Shown: positions 38,111 through 48,044 of the stretch, piece after piece | How the letters are laid out: every line of letters starts with the position of its first letter | How positions within the stretch are numbered: position 1 is the first letter of the stretch | Source: Bdellovibrionales bacterium | GTDB lineage: Bacteria; Bdellovibrionota; Bdellovibrionia; Bdellovibrionales; JAMPXM01 | DNA length: 64,000 nt | NCBI GenBank assembly: GCA_005808505.1 | Contig: SYLX01000136.1 | Location: 1-64,000 of the forward strand | Reading direction: 5' to 3' | Program-made: the position numbers and the translations under genes | Notes under the pieces: model-generated | Told to the model about the DNA's origin: nothing | The model's input: only the letters and a program-made list of their open reading frames with translations | The model's database searches: none

Positions 38111-39867
38111 GCCGACTTTGGAAACTGGCAAATCAGCGACTGCTTGCAAAAGCGTTGGGAGAGCTCGACTACGAAGAAGTATTTTGTATACGAGGCGATC
38201 TCTCACAAGGTGAACAAGAGCTGCGCCTAAAATCTGGCGTCGTGTACCGGATGCAAGCGTGGCGCACGGTTTGGGGTCACTTGCGTATTCAACCCGAGTC
38301 GATCACGCGCTCAGAAAAAGGTGAAGCCTTTCAGTCGGCAGAAGATGCCGCCCAACTTTTTCTCGACGCCCAGAGCGAAACGCGCATGGATGACATCGTT
38401 CTTGCCAATTTCGTTGAAGAGCTTTTCTGCACGCTGAACGCCGAAGTCGAATTGCTTTCGAAAAACCAAGGCCTCACCGCGACTGATATCGCGAAGATGG
38501 ATGATCTCAAGATGCAAGCCCACCTTTATGGTCACCCTAAGCTTATCGGGAACAAGGGCCGACTCGGATGGGGTGCTGATGAGGTACGGCGTTTTGCTCC
38601 TGAGTCCGAAACGCCGGTACGAATGCACTGGCTCGCGATCAAAAAAGAGCGAAGCTTGTTCTCAGCTGCTGCGGGTCTACATTCGGAAGACCTGATCAAT
38701 GAATCAATGGACGCGCAGGAACGAGAGCGCTTCTTTCAGCGCTGCACTTCGTATTTGGCTTGTTTAGATGATTATCATTTTGTACCGGCCCATCCTTGGC
38801 AATTAGATCGTCATCTACGCTCTCACTACGCGCAGCTTTTCGCGAATGGAGAGCTTATTGACCTAGGCGTTTTCGGTGACTCTTACGTACCGCAGATTTC
38901 TCTCCGCACATTTTCGAATGTCAGCCGACCCGGAAGAGTGGATCTCAAACTTTGTCTCAATATCCTTAACACGTCGGCGTTTCGGGGTATCTCGCCCTCG
39001 ACGATAGAGGCGGCGGGAACTCTATCGGAAGAACTCGCAAAGATTTGCGAAGAAGACCCTTTCTTACGAGATCTCAATGTTCGCTGCCTTCGTGAACGGG
39101 CCGGAGCTTCTTGCCTCCACCCTCTTTACGAGAAAATAAAAGGCGCGCCCTACCGATATCGCGAAATGCTGGGGTGTATCTGGCGCGAATCTTCGCTGGC
39201 CGTGCTTTCGAAAAATGAACGGAGCTTGCTGACTGGCGCGCTTTTCCATCAAGACCTCGAAGGGCGTTCCGTGATCGGCGCGCTCATCAAAGCTTCAGGG
39301 CTTTCAGTCCATGAGTGGGTCAGGCTCTATAGCCGACATGTGATCCTTCCGCTCTACCACCTCCAGCTCCGTTACGGGATTGGGCTTGTCTCTCATGGGC
39401 AAAACATTGTCCTCGTTCTCCGCGAGAACAAGCCTGCTGGAATTCTTGTGAAGGACTTCCAAGGCGATTTGCGTTTGGCTGAAGAAATTGCCAGCGCGAA
39501 ACTCAAAGAGAGGTTTGCGAATCTTACGCGACTACCGGCCGCGCACCTGCTCCACGATTTGATGACTGGACACTTCATCACGGTCTTGCGCTTTGTCTCA
39601 GGAGCGCTGGAGGAAGACCTCGCATATCCCGAATCAAAATTTTACGGAATTGTTGCGGAGGAAATTGCCACCTACTTGGTAAACCACTCTTCTCAAGTTC
39701 CTGAAAGCTTGTCGCTGCTTCGCCCGGAGATCGAAAGAGTCACTTTGCACCCCGTGCGCTTTGAAATTGGTTATGCCGACAATGCACGCAGGCCTAAGCC
39801 GGCATTGGGGACCAACTTGAAAAACCCATTGGCCGCTGCTCTTCAGCGCGGAGCAGATTATGTCTGA
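38107..39867 (+). CDS. IucA/IucC family NIS siderophore synthetase (second)
   Basis: Start GTG 38107 (GTGA overlap with preceding stop) with AAGGAAA upstream; LYGHPKLIGNKGRLGW, PAHPWQLDRHL, SHGQNIVLVLRENKPAGILVKDFQGDLR. Confidence 0.92.
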   Translation: MSRLWKLANQRLLAKALGELDYEEVFCIRGDLSQGEQELRLKSGVVYRMQAWRTVWGHLRIQPESITRSEKGEAFQSAEDAAQLFLDAQSETRMDDIVLANFVEELFCTLNAEVELLSKNQGLTATDIAKMDDLKMQAHLYGHPKLIGNKGRLGWGADEVRRFAPESETPVRMHWLAIKKERSLFSAAAGLHSEDLINESMDAQERERFFQRCTSYLACLDDYHFVPAHPWQLDRHLRSHYAQLFANGELIDLGVFGDSYVPQISLRTFSNVSRPGRVDLKLCLNILNTSAFRGISPSTIEAAGTLSEELAKICEEDPFLRDLNVRCLRERAGASCLHPLYEKIKGAPYRYREMLGCIWRESSLAVLSKNERSLLTGALFHQDLEGRSVIGALIKASGLSVHEWVRLYSRHVILPLYHLQLRYGIGLVSHGQNIVLVLRENKPAGILVKDFQGDLRLAEEIASAKLKERFANLTRLPAAHLLHDLMTGHFITVLRFVSGALEEDLAYPESKFYGIVAEEIATYLVNHSSQVPESLSLLRPEIERVTLHPVRFEIGYADNARRPKPALGTNLKNPLAAALQRGADYV

Positions 39868-41143
39868 ACTCGATTTCGCAGCCATCGGCATCGGACCTTT
39901 TCACTTAAGCCTCGCAGCCCTTCTTGAAAAAGAAAAGAGCTTTAAAGCGCTCTTCTTTGATTTGAAAAAGGAATTCGAGTGGCATTCAGAGCTGATGTTT
40001 GCAGATGCTGATATGCAGACTTCGTTCATGAAGGACCTCGTAACCCCCGTCGATCCGACGAATGCCAACTCCTTTTTGAACTATCTTGTCTCGAACGATC
40101 TTTTTTATTCCTTCATGAATACGGGCCGGCGCACGATCTCGCGTCGCGAGTTTGAAAGGTACGGACGTTGGGTAGCTCAACGTCTTAACTCCTTGCGATT
40201 CTCGCATAGAGTTGAGTCGGTCCGATTTGACGGAAGTCAGTTCGAAGTCGGAACTTCGCAAGGGACCTTTCGTTCAAAAGACATCTGCGTCGGCACAGGG
40301 CCAGTTCCACGCGTGCCAGAAGTTGCTCGCAACTTGCTAAGTGACCGCGTCTTTCACGCGAAGAGCGAACATTTAAAGAATCTCCGCCTAGATGGTTTGG
40401 ACGTCGCAATTATCGGCGGAGGCCAAACTGGCATCGAAGTTTTTCGCTCTTGCTTTAGTGGACTATGGGGCTCTGCTCGGAGTGTTACGCTCGTAAGTCG
40501 TCGAGATAATCTTGAACCTCTCGACGAGAGCCCCTTTACGAACGAGTATTTTGCTCCCGGCTACGTAGAGAGTTTTCATCATCTCCCCGAGACGCAAAAG
40601 CGTGCGATCGTCGCGAAACAAAAACTCGCAAGCGACGGCAACACGCCCGCATATCTGCAATCGCTTTACAACGATCTCTACCGGATTAAAAACGTTGAAG
40701 ACGACCGCAGACCGATTCGGATCCTCCCCATGCGGAACCTTGAATACATGGCCAAGCGCGATTCGGGATACGAACTTCAACTCGCGAACCGGTACGCGAG
40801 CGCAACGGAGGCGCTTTTTGCCGACGTGGTCATTCTTTGCACGGGGTTCGAAACTCGCCTCCCTCACGCAATTGAGCCGCTTTTAAACCAACTCGATCTT
40901 GATGAGACACGTCTTCCAAAGCTCGAGAAAAACTTCCGGGTGAAGTGGAATGGTCCCGCGACGAACCGAATCTACGCTGTTAATTTCGGACGCTACAGTC
41001 ACGGGATTGCTGAACCCCAAACGAGCCTCATGGCCTGGCGATCGGCAACGATCATCAACGATCTTTTCGGAAGAACCGTTTATCCGGTCTCACCCTCTCG
41101 CCCAAGCTTCTTACATTACGACCGACTTGAGGAATCTTTCTAA
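39860..41143 (+). CDS. L-lysine/ornithine N-monooxygenase (IucD/PvdA family)
   Basis: DFAAIGIGPFHLSLAALLEKE..FFDLKKEFEWHSELMFADADMQTSFMKDLVTPVDPTNANSFLNYL..DVAIIGGGQTGIEVF. Confidence 0.92.
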   Translation: MSELDFAAIGIGPFHLSLAALLEKEKSFKALFFDLKKEFEWHSELMFADADMQTSFMKDLVTPVDPTNANSFLNYLVSNDLFYSFMNTGRRTISRREFERYGRWVAQRLNSLRFSHRVESVRFDGSQFEVGTSQGTFRSKDICVGTGPVPRVPEVARNLLSDRVFHAKSEHLKNLRLDGLDVAIIGGGQTGIEVFRSCFSGLWGSARSVTLVSRRDNLEPLDESPFTNEYFAPGYVESFHHLPETQKRAIVAKQKLASDGNTPAYLQSLYNDLYRIKNVEDDRRPIRILPMRNLEYMAKRDSGYELQLANRYASATEALFADVVILCTGFETRLPHAIEPLLNQLDLDETRLPKLEKNFRVKWNGPATNRIYAVNFGRYSHGIAEPQTSLMAWRSATIINDLFGRTVYPVSPSRPSFLHYDRLEESF

Positions 41144-43296
41144 TGCCCATTTGCAGAACTTCCAGCCTAAACTCTTACGTTACACTCCGAAGTGTCCTCG
41201 TTTTCGCCAGCCTCTTTGCTGCTTTCTCGGCCTTCGCTCAAGAAGAAGCCCGATTAGATAAAATTGAGATCCGCGGAACAAAGGAGAGAAAGACCCAAGA
41301 AGAGAGCGTCGAAAGTGTTTCGATCGTTCGTCCGAATCCCCTCGCGGAAGCTGGAAGTGGCGAGTCACTCCAGTTCTTAGAAGGTACGCCGAACGTTCAA
41401 ATCAATCGTGCTGGCGAGTCTTTCAGTATTCGCGGCATCAACAATACGGGCGTTACTGGGTTCCAGAAAGATAATCTTGCGAGCCTCGTAGTTGACGATG
41501 TCTTCCAAACGGATCTTGCGGCGATCGCGGGTGGCTTTGATCTTTGGGACATGGAACGCGTCGAAATTTTGCGAGGAGCGCAGTCGACATCTCAGGGTGT
41601 GAACTCGCTCGCCGGAACTATTTTGCTTTATCATGAAGTTCCCGACCCTGAGTTCGGTGGTCGATTTAGCTTGGGCTACGGAAGCTACAATCGAACTGAG
41701 CTTGGTTTGATTTCTAACCAAGCCATCGCCAGAGAGTCTCTAAACGGAAAATTGTTATCTCGCGTGAGTTACTTTCGCGAATCGTCTGACGGCTACATCA
41801 CGAATGCTGTGACCGGAAATTCAAAATGGGCTTCGCGTACTAAAGACAACGCAAATCTCTCGTTACGGTACCGACTTGCTCCGAAAGAGATTCTGGATCT
41901 TCGTGTTCGCTACCTTCGCAATGATCAGGGTGGAAACTATGTTCAAGGCGCTGATCCGTTTCGCTTCGAAGTTCGTGAGGACGTCGATTACCGAGCCATC
42001 ACCGTTAGCCGCCAACTTCTATTGAAACATCAAAAAGAGATTTCGGCTGCCTGGAGAAACGACGCTCAAATTTCCTACACCGCAAGCCATCAGACTAGCG
42101 TCTCGGATGCGGATGGATCAGCTACGAACACAGCTGGCACTCGCTACGAAGACCATGCGGACCACTTCGTGAGCTTTGAAAATCTTCTGCACTTCGAGGA
42201 AAATTCTTTTAAGAATGTCCTCGGGTTCCATGCGCACAATTACCGCCTCGGTGACGTCTACGACTTCAACTTACTCTATCCCGTTGGTGGGTCTTCCACG
42301 CCCATTGATGTAGATCAAAGTGTCGTGAAGGAGAGAACAAGCATTGCGGTTTTTGATTCTGCTTCTTACGACTTGGCGCCTAACCACACCGTTCAAGCAG
42401 GACTACGGTTTGAAAGAATTCAAAACCGCTTCGGTACGGGAATCGCAGCACGTCGAACACAAGATCTAGGAGGCGCGACCAACACCGCGATCGACAATTA
42501 CCTAGCTAGCATCGACGGCGATATCAATGATGAGAATGCCCTGAACGTATTTCTGCCGAAAGTTGGATATCTTTATCGGCTGGGCGAGAATTCGCACGTA
42601 GGAGCCACTTATACGGAGGGATTCCGCACAGGTGGTCTTTCCATCAATCGACGTCGTGCTACGGTCGTTCCTTACGATCATGAGAGAACCCACAACTACG
42701 AACTCGCTTATCGCTATAGCGATACAAAACGGAGTTTTGACTTCAACACCTTCTTTGTCGATTGGCGCGATCAGCAGGTTCAGGTCAGCCTTTCGAATGA
42801 CTTCTTCGATAAACAAATCGCAAATGCCGCAAAGTCAATGCTTTGGGGTGCGGAGATGCAGTTGCAACAGAGCTTCGGTCAAGACCGCATGAGCCTCGGG
42901 CTCGGCTTTGTTGATACTCGATTTAGCGAGTTTAATAACAACGGAAGATCCTATGAAGGCAACCGGTTCCCCTACGCCGCACGCGTCACTGGTCAAGCCT
43001 CGTACCAATGGCGTGTGATTCCTGAAATGAGCATGACTCCCGTTCTTCGCTACGTTGGTGAGTCGTTCACCAATGCCGAGAATACGCGCGTTTCGCCCGA
43101 GCAAATTCTTTTTGATCTCGCTGCGGATTACGTGATCGGCGATTTCATCGTCGAGGCGTTCGTAAAAAACGCATTTGATCGAAAGTACTTAGTCTTTGAT
43201 GGACGCACGGATGAAGCCGCAACAACTTACCAAACGGCTTACAACCTAACGAATACACCTCGCGAACTTGGAGTTCGACTCTCCTACATTTGGTGA
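41143..43296 (+). CDS. TonB-dependent siderophore receptor
   Basis: Signal peptide, plug (..DLWDMERVEILRGAQSTSQGVNSLAGTI..), C-terminal ..ELGVRLSYIW; TAATG overlap with preceding gene. Confidence 0.93.
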   Translation: MPICRTSSLNSYVTLRSVLVFASLFAAFSAFAQEEARLDKIEIRGTKERKTQEESVESVSIVRPNPLAEAGSGESLQFLEGTPNVQINRAGESFSIRGINNTGVTGFQKDNLASLVVDDVFQTDLAAIAGGFDLWDMERVEILRGAQSTSQGVNSLAGTILLYHEVPDPEFGGRFSLGYGSYNRTELGLISNQAIARESLNGKLLSRVSYFRESSDGYITNAVTGNSKWASRTKDNANLSLRYRLAPKEILDLRVRYLRNDQGGNYVQGADPFRFEVREDVDYRAITVSRQLLLKHQKEISAAWRNDAQISYTASHQTSVSDADGSATNTAGTRYEDHADHFVSFENLLHFEENSFKNVLGFHAHNYRLGDVYDFNLLYPVGGSSTPIDVDQSVVKERTSIAVFDSASYDLAPNHTVQAGLRFERIQNRFGTGIAARRTQDLGGATNTAIDNYLASIDGDINDENALNVFLPKVGYLYRLGENSHVGATYTEGFRTGGLSINRRRATVVPYDHERTHNYELAYRYSDTKRSFDFNTFFVDWRDQQVQVSLSNDFFDKQIANAAKSMLWGAEMQLQQSFGQDRMSLGLGFVDTRFSEFNNNGRSYEGNRFPYAARVTGQASYQWRVIPEMSMTPVLRYVGESFTNAENTRVSPEQILFDLAADYVIGDFIVEAFVKNAFDRKYLVFDGRTDEAATTYQTAYNLTNTPRELGVRLSYIW

Positions 43297-43317
43297 ATCG
43301 GGAAAGGAACAACTCCT

Positions 43318-44004
43318 ATGGATGGAATCTTGAACCAAGCGACGACTGGCTTTTCATTTGAGCGAGTTCGCCTGCGTTCCTCAATTCTTGTTTCGACTGC
43401 GGTTCATGCGGCTTTGCTCTTGATGTTAGTCTTTTCAAGCCAACTCATGCCTCAGCAAGCGATACCGGTTCCCTTCGGATCGAGACCCTCGCAACCGAGC
43501 GTCGTGGAAATAGTTGAGTGGATGCCGAATCCTTCGTTACCTGACACTGAGGGCGTCGTTGTTCAAAAAGAAAAGATGCGGCCAACTGAGAAGCGCTTGC
43601 CGCGCCCGAATCCGATCGCTGCCGATGCAAGCGGCACTGCTACAAATGAGAGCGCGAACGCGACTTCGGCACCCGCTAGCCAGAACCTTGGTGAAACGAA
43701 TGGGCAAGAGATCATCGAAGCAAAACATCGCTATCTCTACGAACTGCGTGTTTCGATCGAAGAAAAAAAGACTTATCCGAAGATGGCAAAGCTTCGTGGC
43801 GAGACCGGTAGCGTAATCGTTTCAGCTGAAATCACTAAGGACGGGATTTTACAGGCTGTCGCGATCGAGAAACCAAGCGACTTTGCTTCTCTCAACGAGG
43901 CGGCGCTGTCACTAGTCAGTGCGTTTTCGAAATTCAAGCCATTGCCAGAGGGCGTGGGACCGGAAAGCTTACGTGTTTCGATCCCGATCGAATACAGTCT
44001 CTGA
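43318..44004 (+). CDS. TonB family energy transducer
   Basis: N-terminal TM, Pro-rich linker, C-term KKTYPKMAKLRGETGSVIVSAEITKDGILQAVAIEKPSDFASLNEAAL. Confidence 0.85.
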   Translation: MDGILNQATTGFSFERVRLRSSILVSTAVHAALLLMLVFSSQLMPQQAIPVPFGSRPSQPSVVEIVEWMPNPSLPDTEGVVVQKEKMRPTEKRLPRPNPIAADASGTATNESANATSAPASQNLGETNGQEIIEAKHRYLYELRVSIEEKKTYPKMAKLRGETGSVIVSAEITKDGILQAVAIEKPSDFASLNEAALSLVSAFSKFKPLPEGVGPESLRVSIPIEYSL

Positions 44005-44015
44005 TTAGCGATCGA

Positions 44016-45587
44016 TTAATAAGCGGTTTTTTTACCGCGAGCTTTAGCCACATTAGGCCGTGCCGCCTTCTTACTTTCGAAGGGAAGGACCGAGCCAACG
44101 GGAGCTGAAGACTGTTCCACAGGGCTTGAACGCAGAACAGCACCGTCGATGGAAACTTGCAGCTCATTGACTGAGACCTCAAGAGTCTTCGCTTCGTCTT
44201 CGATGTCAGCAGAAGCTCGTGCCACGAGTTCTGCCGCCGCAGCGTTGCTCTGAATGCTCTCGTCGAGCTGAGTCATGGCGCGGTTGATCTGCTGCAGACC
44301 TTGCGACTGTTCTTGGCTACCGGCCGAAATTTCCGCGTTAAGCTGAGAGACCTTGCGGACTTCATCGAGGATTTCGTTTAGGGCTTTACCGCTTAAGTTG
44401 GCGATCTGTGCGCCTGATTCTGCTTTGTGTACGCTCTCTTTGATGAGGCCCGTAATATCCTTGGCCGAGGACGAAGCACGTTGCGCTAAGTTCCTTACGG
44501 CTTCAGCGACGACGGCAAAACCTTTCCCTTGCTCGCCCGCACGTGCAGCTTCGACGGCCGCATTCAGCGCAAGCAAGTTAGTCTGGAAAGCGATGTCATC
44601 AATGACGCTGATGATCTCCTCGATCTTCTTTGAGCCTTGAGCGATGTCGTTTACAGCTTCTACAAGCTTCGACATTTGCTTTTGACCTTCGGTCGCCGAG
44701 TCGTGACTCTTAGCTGAAAGTCGCGAAGCTTCGACCGCATTGTCGGCATTGAGTTTTACCATGCTTGAGAGTTCTTCGATGGATGCAACGGTCTCTTCGA
44801 TGGATGCAGCCGCCGCCTGCGCGCCGGAAGATAACTCTCCACTCGCGCGAGCCAGCTCGACGCTCTTGCCACCGAATCGCTCACCGGCTTGGCCAATAGC
44901 ACTTGTGGTCATTCGCAAAGAGTTTGCGATACGCGAGATCATCCAGAAAGCAACGATCAAGACTAAAAAGCTCGATCCCACCGCAATACCAACGATTGTA
45001 CGGTTGATATTGCGAGCATGAGTTGCGCCCTCGATAACAATGTCGCTCGTCCGAGAGTTCGCAGCTTGATCGACTTTGTCGAGAATGCCGTTCAGTTGCT
45101 TATCCGATGCCACCAGGTTTTCATTGATCATGAATAGCGCGCGCATGTCGGCTTCTTTGGTTCTTTCACCGAGCGCGAGCATGATGTCGAGAAGATGGGC
45201 CGATGTTTCCTGCCAAGCTGGATCGATGGCTTTCATTTCGTTCAGAACTTCGGGTGTCGTCTCGGCTGTGCGGAGTGATTTGAGCGTCGTATTGAATTTA
45301 TTGATTTCGTTTTGCATGGCCGATACGGCTTCGCCGCGTTTCTTTTGATCATCGGCCGTGTAGGCTTTGAGAGCGTAGGCGATTGTCGCATTCATTTGGA
45401 ACCGCAACTCGCCCACTTGCTGTGTTACGGGAAGTCGCTCGATGCTCAAAACAGCCATTTTCGAGGAAAGCAGTTGGACAGCTTGGTAAGAGACCGTCAC
45501 CGTTCCAACCAAAACGGCGATTGGAAGTGCGAGCAGCATGAAAAGTCGGCCGCGAATTCCTTTAAGTTGAAAGCTAGGCAGACGCAT
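44016..45587 (-). CDS. Methyl-accepting chemotaxis protein
   Basis: Start ATG 45587 with [64 protein letters not shown]. Confidence 0.95.
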   Translation of the reverse strand: MRLPSFQLKGIRGRLFMLLALPIAVLVGTVTVSYQAVQLLSSKMAVLSIERLPVTQQVGELRFQMNATIAYALKAYTADDQKKRGEAVSAMQNEINKFNTTLKSLRTAETTPEVLNEMKAIDPAWQETSAHLLDIMLALGERTKEADMRALFMINENLVASDKQLNGILDKVDQAANSRTSDIVIEGATHARNINRTIVGIAVGSSFLVLIVAFWMISRIANSLRMTTSAIGQAGERFGGKSVELARASGELSSGAQAAAASIEETVASIEELSSMVKLNADNAVEASRLSAKSHDSATEGQKQMSKLVEAVNDIAQGSKKIEEIISVIDDIAFQTNLLALNAAVEAARAGEQGKGFAVVAEAVRNLAQRASSSAKDITGLIKESVHKAESGAQIANLSGKALNEILDEVRKVSQLNAEISAGSQEQSQGLQQINRAMTQLDESIQSNAAAAELVARASADIEDEAKTLEVSVNELQVSIDGAVLRSSPVEQSSAPVGSVLPFESKKAARPNVAKARGKKTAY

Positions 45588-45743
45588 CTGTCCTCCCGAC
45601 GAAAACCTGGGTGCTATCCCCTTTTTCGGTTTAGACAGAGTAAAAACTGATAGGTTTGCCAAAGATTTCCAAAAGATATGCGCGCATCCAGATGACGACG
45701 GCACGTTCCGAGACAGTACCTGGCTCCTCCTGGCTTTCGAAAG

Positions 45744-45773
45744 AAAAAGGGGCTCTGCTTTCCGCAGAACCCC
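45744..45773 (-). terminator. Rho-independent terminator
   Basis: Minus strand GGGGTTCTGC-GGAAA-GCAGAGCCCC-TTTTT. Confidence 0.9.
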
Positions 45774-45810
45774 TCTTCAACAAGCGACTTACATCGCGCT
45801 GCGTGTAAAG

Positions 45811-46068
45811 TTATTTACATGCAATGAAGTTGTCTTTGCAGTCTGTGCAGACCGTAATCGCGCCCGAATACATCTGCTCCATGACTTTGAGGTTGCCATG
45901 TTCTTTCGAGAGCTGGACCAAAGACTTCTTCTCGACCTGAACGCCCGAGGGAATGCTTTTGCCATCAAACGCCGAAGCTTTGCCACCTTGAGTAAGTTCG
46001 CAGGCCGAGAAAGCCGGTTGAACCGCGAGCATCAAAGTGACTGCTGAAAGTGCAAAAATCTTTTTCAT
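45811..46068 (-). CDS. Small secreted Cys-containing protein
   Basis: Signal peptide MKKIFALSAVTLMLAVQPAFSA; 12 bp after the porin gene. Confidence 0.7.
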   Translation of the reverse strand: MKKIFALSAVTLMLAVQPAFSACELTQGGKASAFDGKSIPSGVQVEKKSLVQLSKEHGNLKVMEQMYSGAITVCTDCKDNFIACK

Positions 46069-46080
46069 GTCGCTTCTCCC

Positions 46081-47184
46081 TTAGAAGATGAAGTCGATAC
46101 CAGCGTAAACAGCTTGGATATCGGTAGCAGTTGAAGTTTGAGCGCGAGAAGCCGAAGCAGGCCCGTAGCCGTCAGCTACCTTACCCATTTCGTATTCAGC
46201 CTTCAGAACAGCCTGGGGCGACAGCTGGTAATTCAATCCGATTACGTGGTTGTTCTGTGCTTGTCCCGGGAACACGGGAACGATGTTAGCTTGTTGGTGA
46301 ACAAACATGTAACGGGGAAGAAACGCACCAAGTCTGTAACCGAGAAGTACGTATCCAGCGCGAGCCATGTTCAACGCCGGACGGTCTTCCGTGTTGCGCT
46401 GATAGAAGTACTCAGCCCAATTAACAATGTTGAATTTCTCAAGGCGATAGCCGACCGAGAAGTTTTCAACGTTCTCTTTAAAATCAAGAGCACCAAAACC
46501 AGTCGCGATGGAAAGATCGTGGCGGTTACGCGAGTAAGCCGCGTGAACTCCCCAACCGTCACCATCGAGATCAGCGGCGAGACCGATTACGTCATGAACG
46601 GAACCTGAAACAGTTCCGACACCGCTGAACTTGGAAAGGTTCAAGTTGCCCGTTCCGCCGAAGAGGTTCAAGCGAAGGCGACCAATGCCCGTGTCGGTTT
46701 TATAGATGGCCGCAACGCCGTCAAACGCAGGGAACGGCAAAACGTTTTGCAAAGCTCCCGGGACCGCGCGGTAAGGAAGCAAGAAACCTACGCTTGAAAA
46801 CTCCGACTCGAAGAAGATCGGATAGAGCTGACGTCCTACTTTGAAGCTGAACGAGTTCGAAGGCGAATAGGTCAGGTATCCCCATTTAGCAACCAAACCC
46901 CAGTTTTCATTGGGCGTGTTCGATTGCGCAACGATTTGCGCTGCTGCACTCAGCTCGTCCGACATCTTCGATGAGAGGTTCAAACCGAGAAGGCTGAACG
47001 CTGTGAAATCACCGTACTGATCCGTGAAGCCGTACGGGAGAATGTCGTTTTTTAGGGATTGGCCGTAGTAGCCACTTCCAAATCCGTTCCATTCGATTTC
47101 GGCTTGTGCGGGCGTTGCCGTCGCGAGTCCGGCAGCGAGTCCTGCGAGCGCAAGGACTGATCTGCTCAAAAATCCGTTCTTCAT
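46081..47184 (-). CDS. Porin-like outer membrane beta-barrel protein
   Basis: ATG 47184 with AAGGAGGG; signal peptide; aromatic-ended C-terminus YAGIDFIF. Confidence 0.75.
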   Translation of the reverse strand: MKNGFLSRSVLALAGLAAGLATATPAQAEIEWNGFGSGYYGQSLKNDILPYGFTDQYGDFTAFSLLGLNLSSKMSDELSAAAQIVAQSNTPNENWGLVAKWGYLTYSPSNSFSFKVGRQLYPIFFESEFSSVGFLLPYRAVPGALQNVLPFPAFDGVAAIYKTDTGIGRLRLNLFGGTGNLNLSKFSGVGTVSGSVHDVIGLAADLDGDGWGVHAAYSRNRHDLSIATGFGALDFKENVENFSVGYRLEKFNIVNWAEYFYQRNTEDRPALNMARAGYVLLGYRLGAFLPRYMFVHQQANIVPVFPGQAQNNHVIGLNYQLSPQAVLKAEYEMGKVADGYGPASASRAQTSTATDIQAVYAGIDFIF

Positions 47185-47553
47185 GAATCCCTCCTTGGTG
47201 TTGATCATGACGTAAATACGAGTTGTTTGCCTCTACTCCCAGGAGTTCGTGGCGCGTTCCCGCTGGGTTCACTTCGTTGTGATCGAGGTACAGGACTATG
47301 CTAAAGGCTGAGTCCGGTGATTGAAAAGACTATTTACTCAGAATCTCTAAAAATCTTCGGCACGTACGTGGATGAACTGCGAAATTAAACTTCGTCGGTC
47401 GAAAATGAATGCGTGAGTTTTAAGCACACTGATTCCATGAATCTCGCGACAGCGTGCCCCAGTTGTTGATAAATGACCTCCAGCTTTTCGACGGAGACAG
47501 AGGATTTCGAAGTTTCAAATCACTATCTTCATCTCAACAGGAGGTCCGAATTT

Positions 47554-48033
47554 ATGTTGAGACAACTCGCTACTTTAGGTTTAACGCTGGGAATGATCAC
47601 GGCTGCATCTCTTTCTGCGAATGCGCAAAATGCGAACGGTCAGAAAAATCCGAATCTCAAAGAAACTGCGATGAAGCTCGTTCCTGAATCGAAAATCACG
47701 AAAGAGGACGGAAACGAATTCGACCTCATGACGGCGAAGCAAACCGTCATCGAAGTTGAACTCAATAAAGATGGAACTTTGGACGAAGCGTCCGGGAACG
47801 CCGCTCTCGCTGGTGATGTGTTCGTACCCGGCAATGGGTTGATGTCTCTCGGCGACGCCGTTTCAGCGTTGCAAAAAGCCGGAAAAACTCCGGCCGGCGA
47901 TTGGTCGATCGAAAAATCGTTTCTGAATGATTGGATTTATGAGTTTGAAGGCACGGAAAACGGAAAGGCGATGGAGTACGCCGTGAGCGCTAAGGATGGG
48001 AAGCTCGTGAAAGATCGTCGCGATATTTTCTAA
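47554..48033 (+). CDS. Secreted hypothetical protein (PepSY-like fold possible)
   Basis: CAGGAGG RBS; MLRQLATLGLTLGMITAASLSANA signal peptide. Confidence 0.65.
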   Translation: MLRQLATLGLTLGMITAASLSANAQNANGQKNPNLKETAMKLVPESKITKEDGNEFDLMTAKQTVIEVELNKDGTLDEASGNAALAGDVFVPGNGLMSLGDAVSALQKAGKTPAGDWSIEKSFLNDWIYEFEGTENGKAMEYAVSAKDGKLVKDRRDIF

Positions 48034-48044
48034 AGTTTAGACCC

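Noticed and set aside
38764-38783. Strong Fur-box-like core (minus strand AAAATGATAATCATC) inside the second synthetase gene
   Set aside because: It encodes the conserved LDDYHFVPAHPWQ segment; best explained as a coding coincidence.
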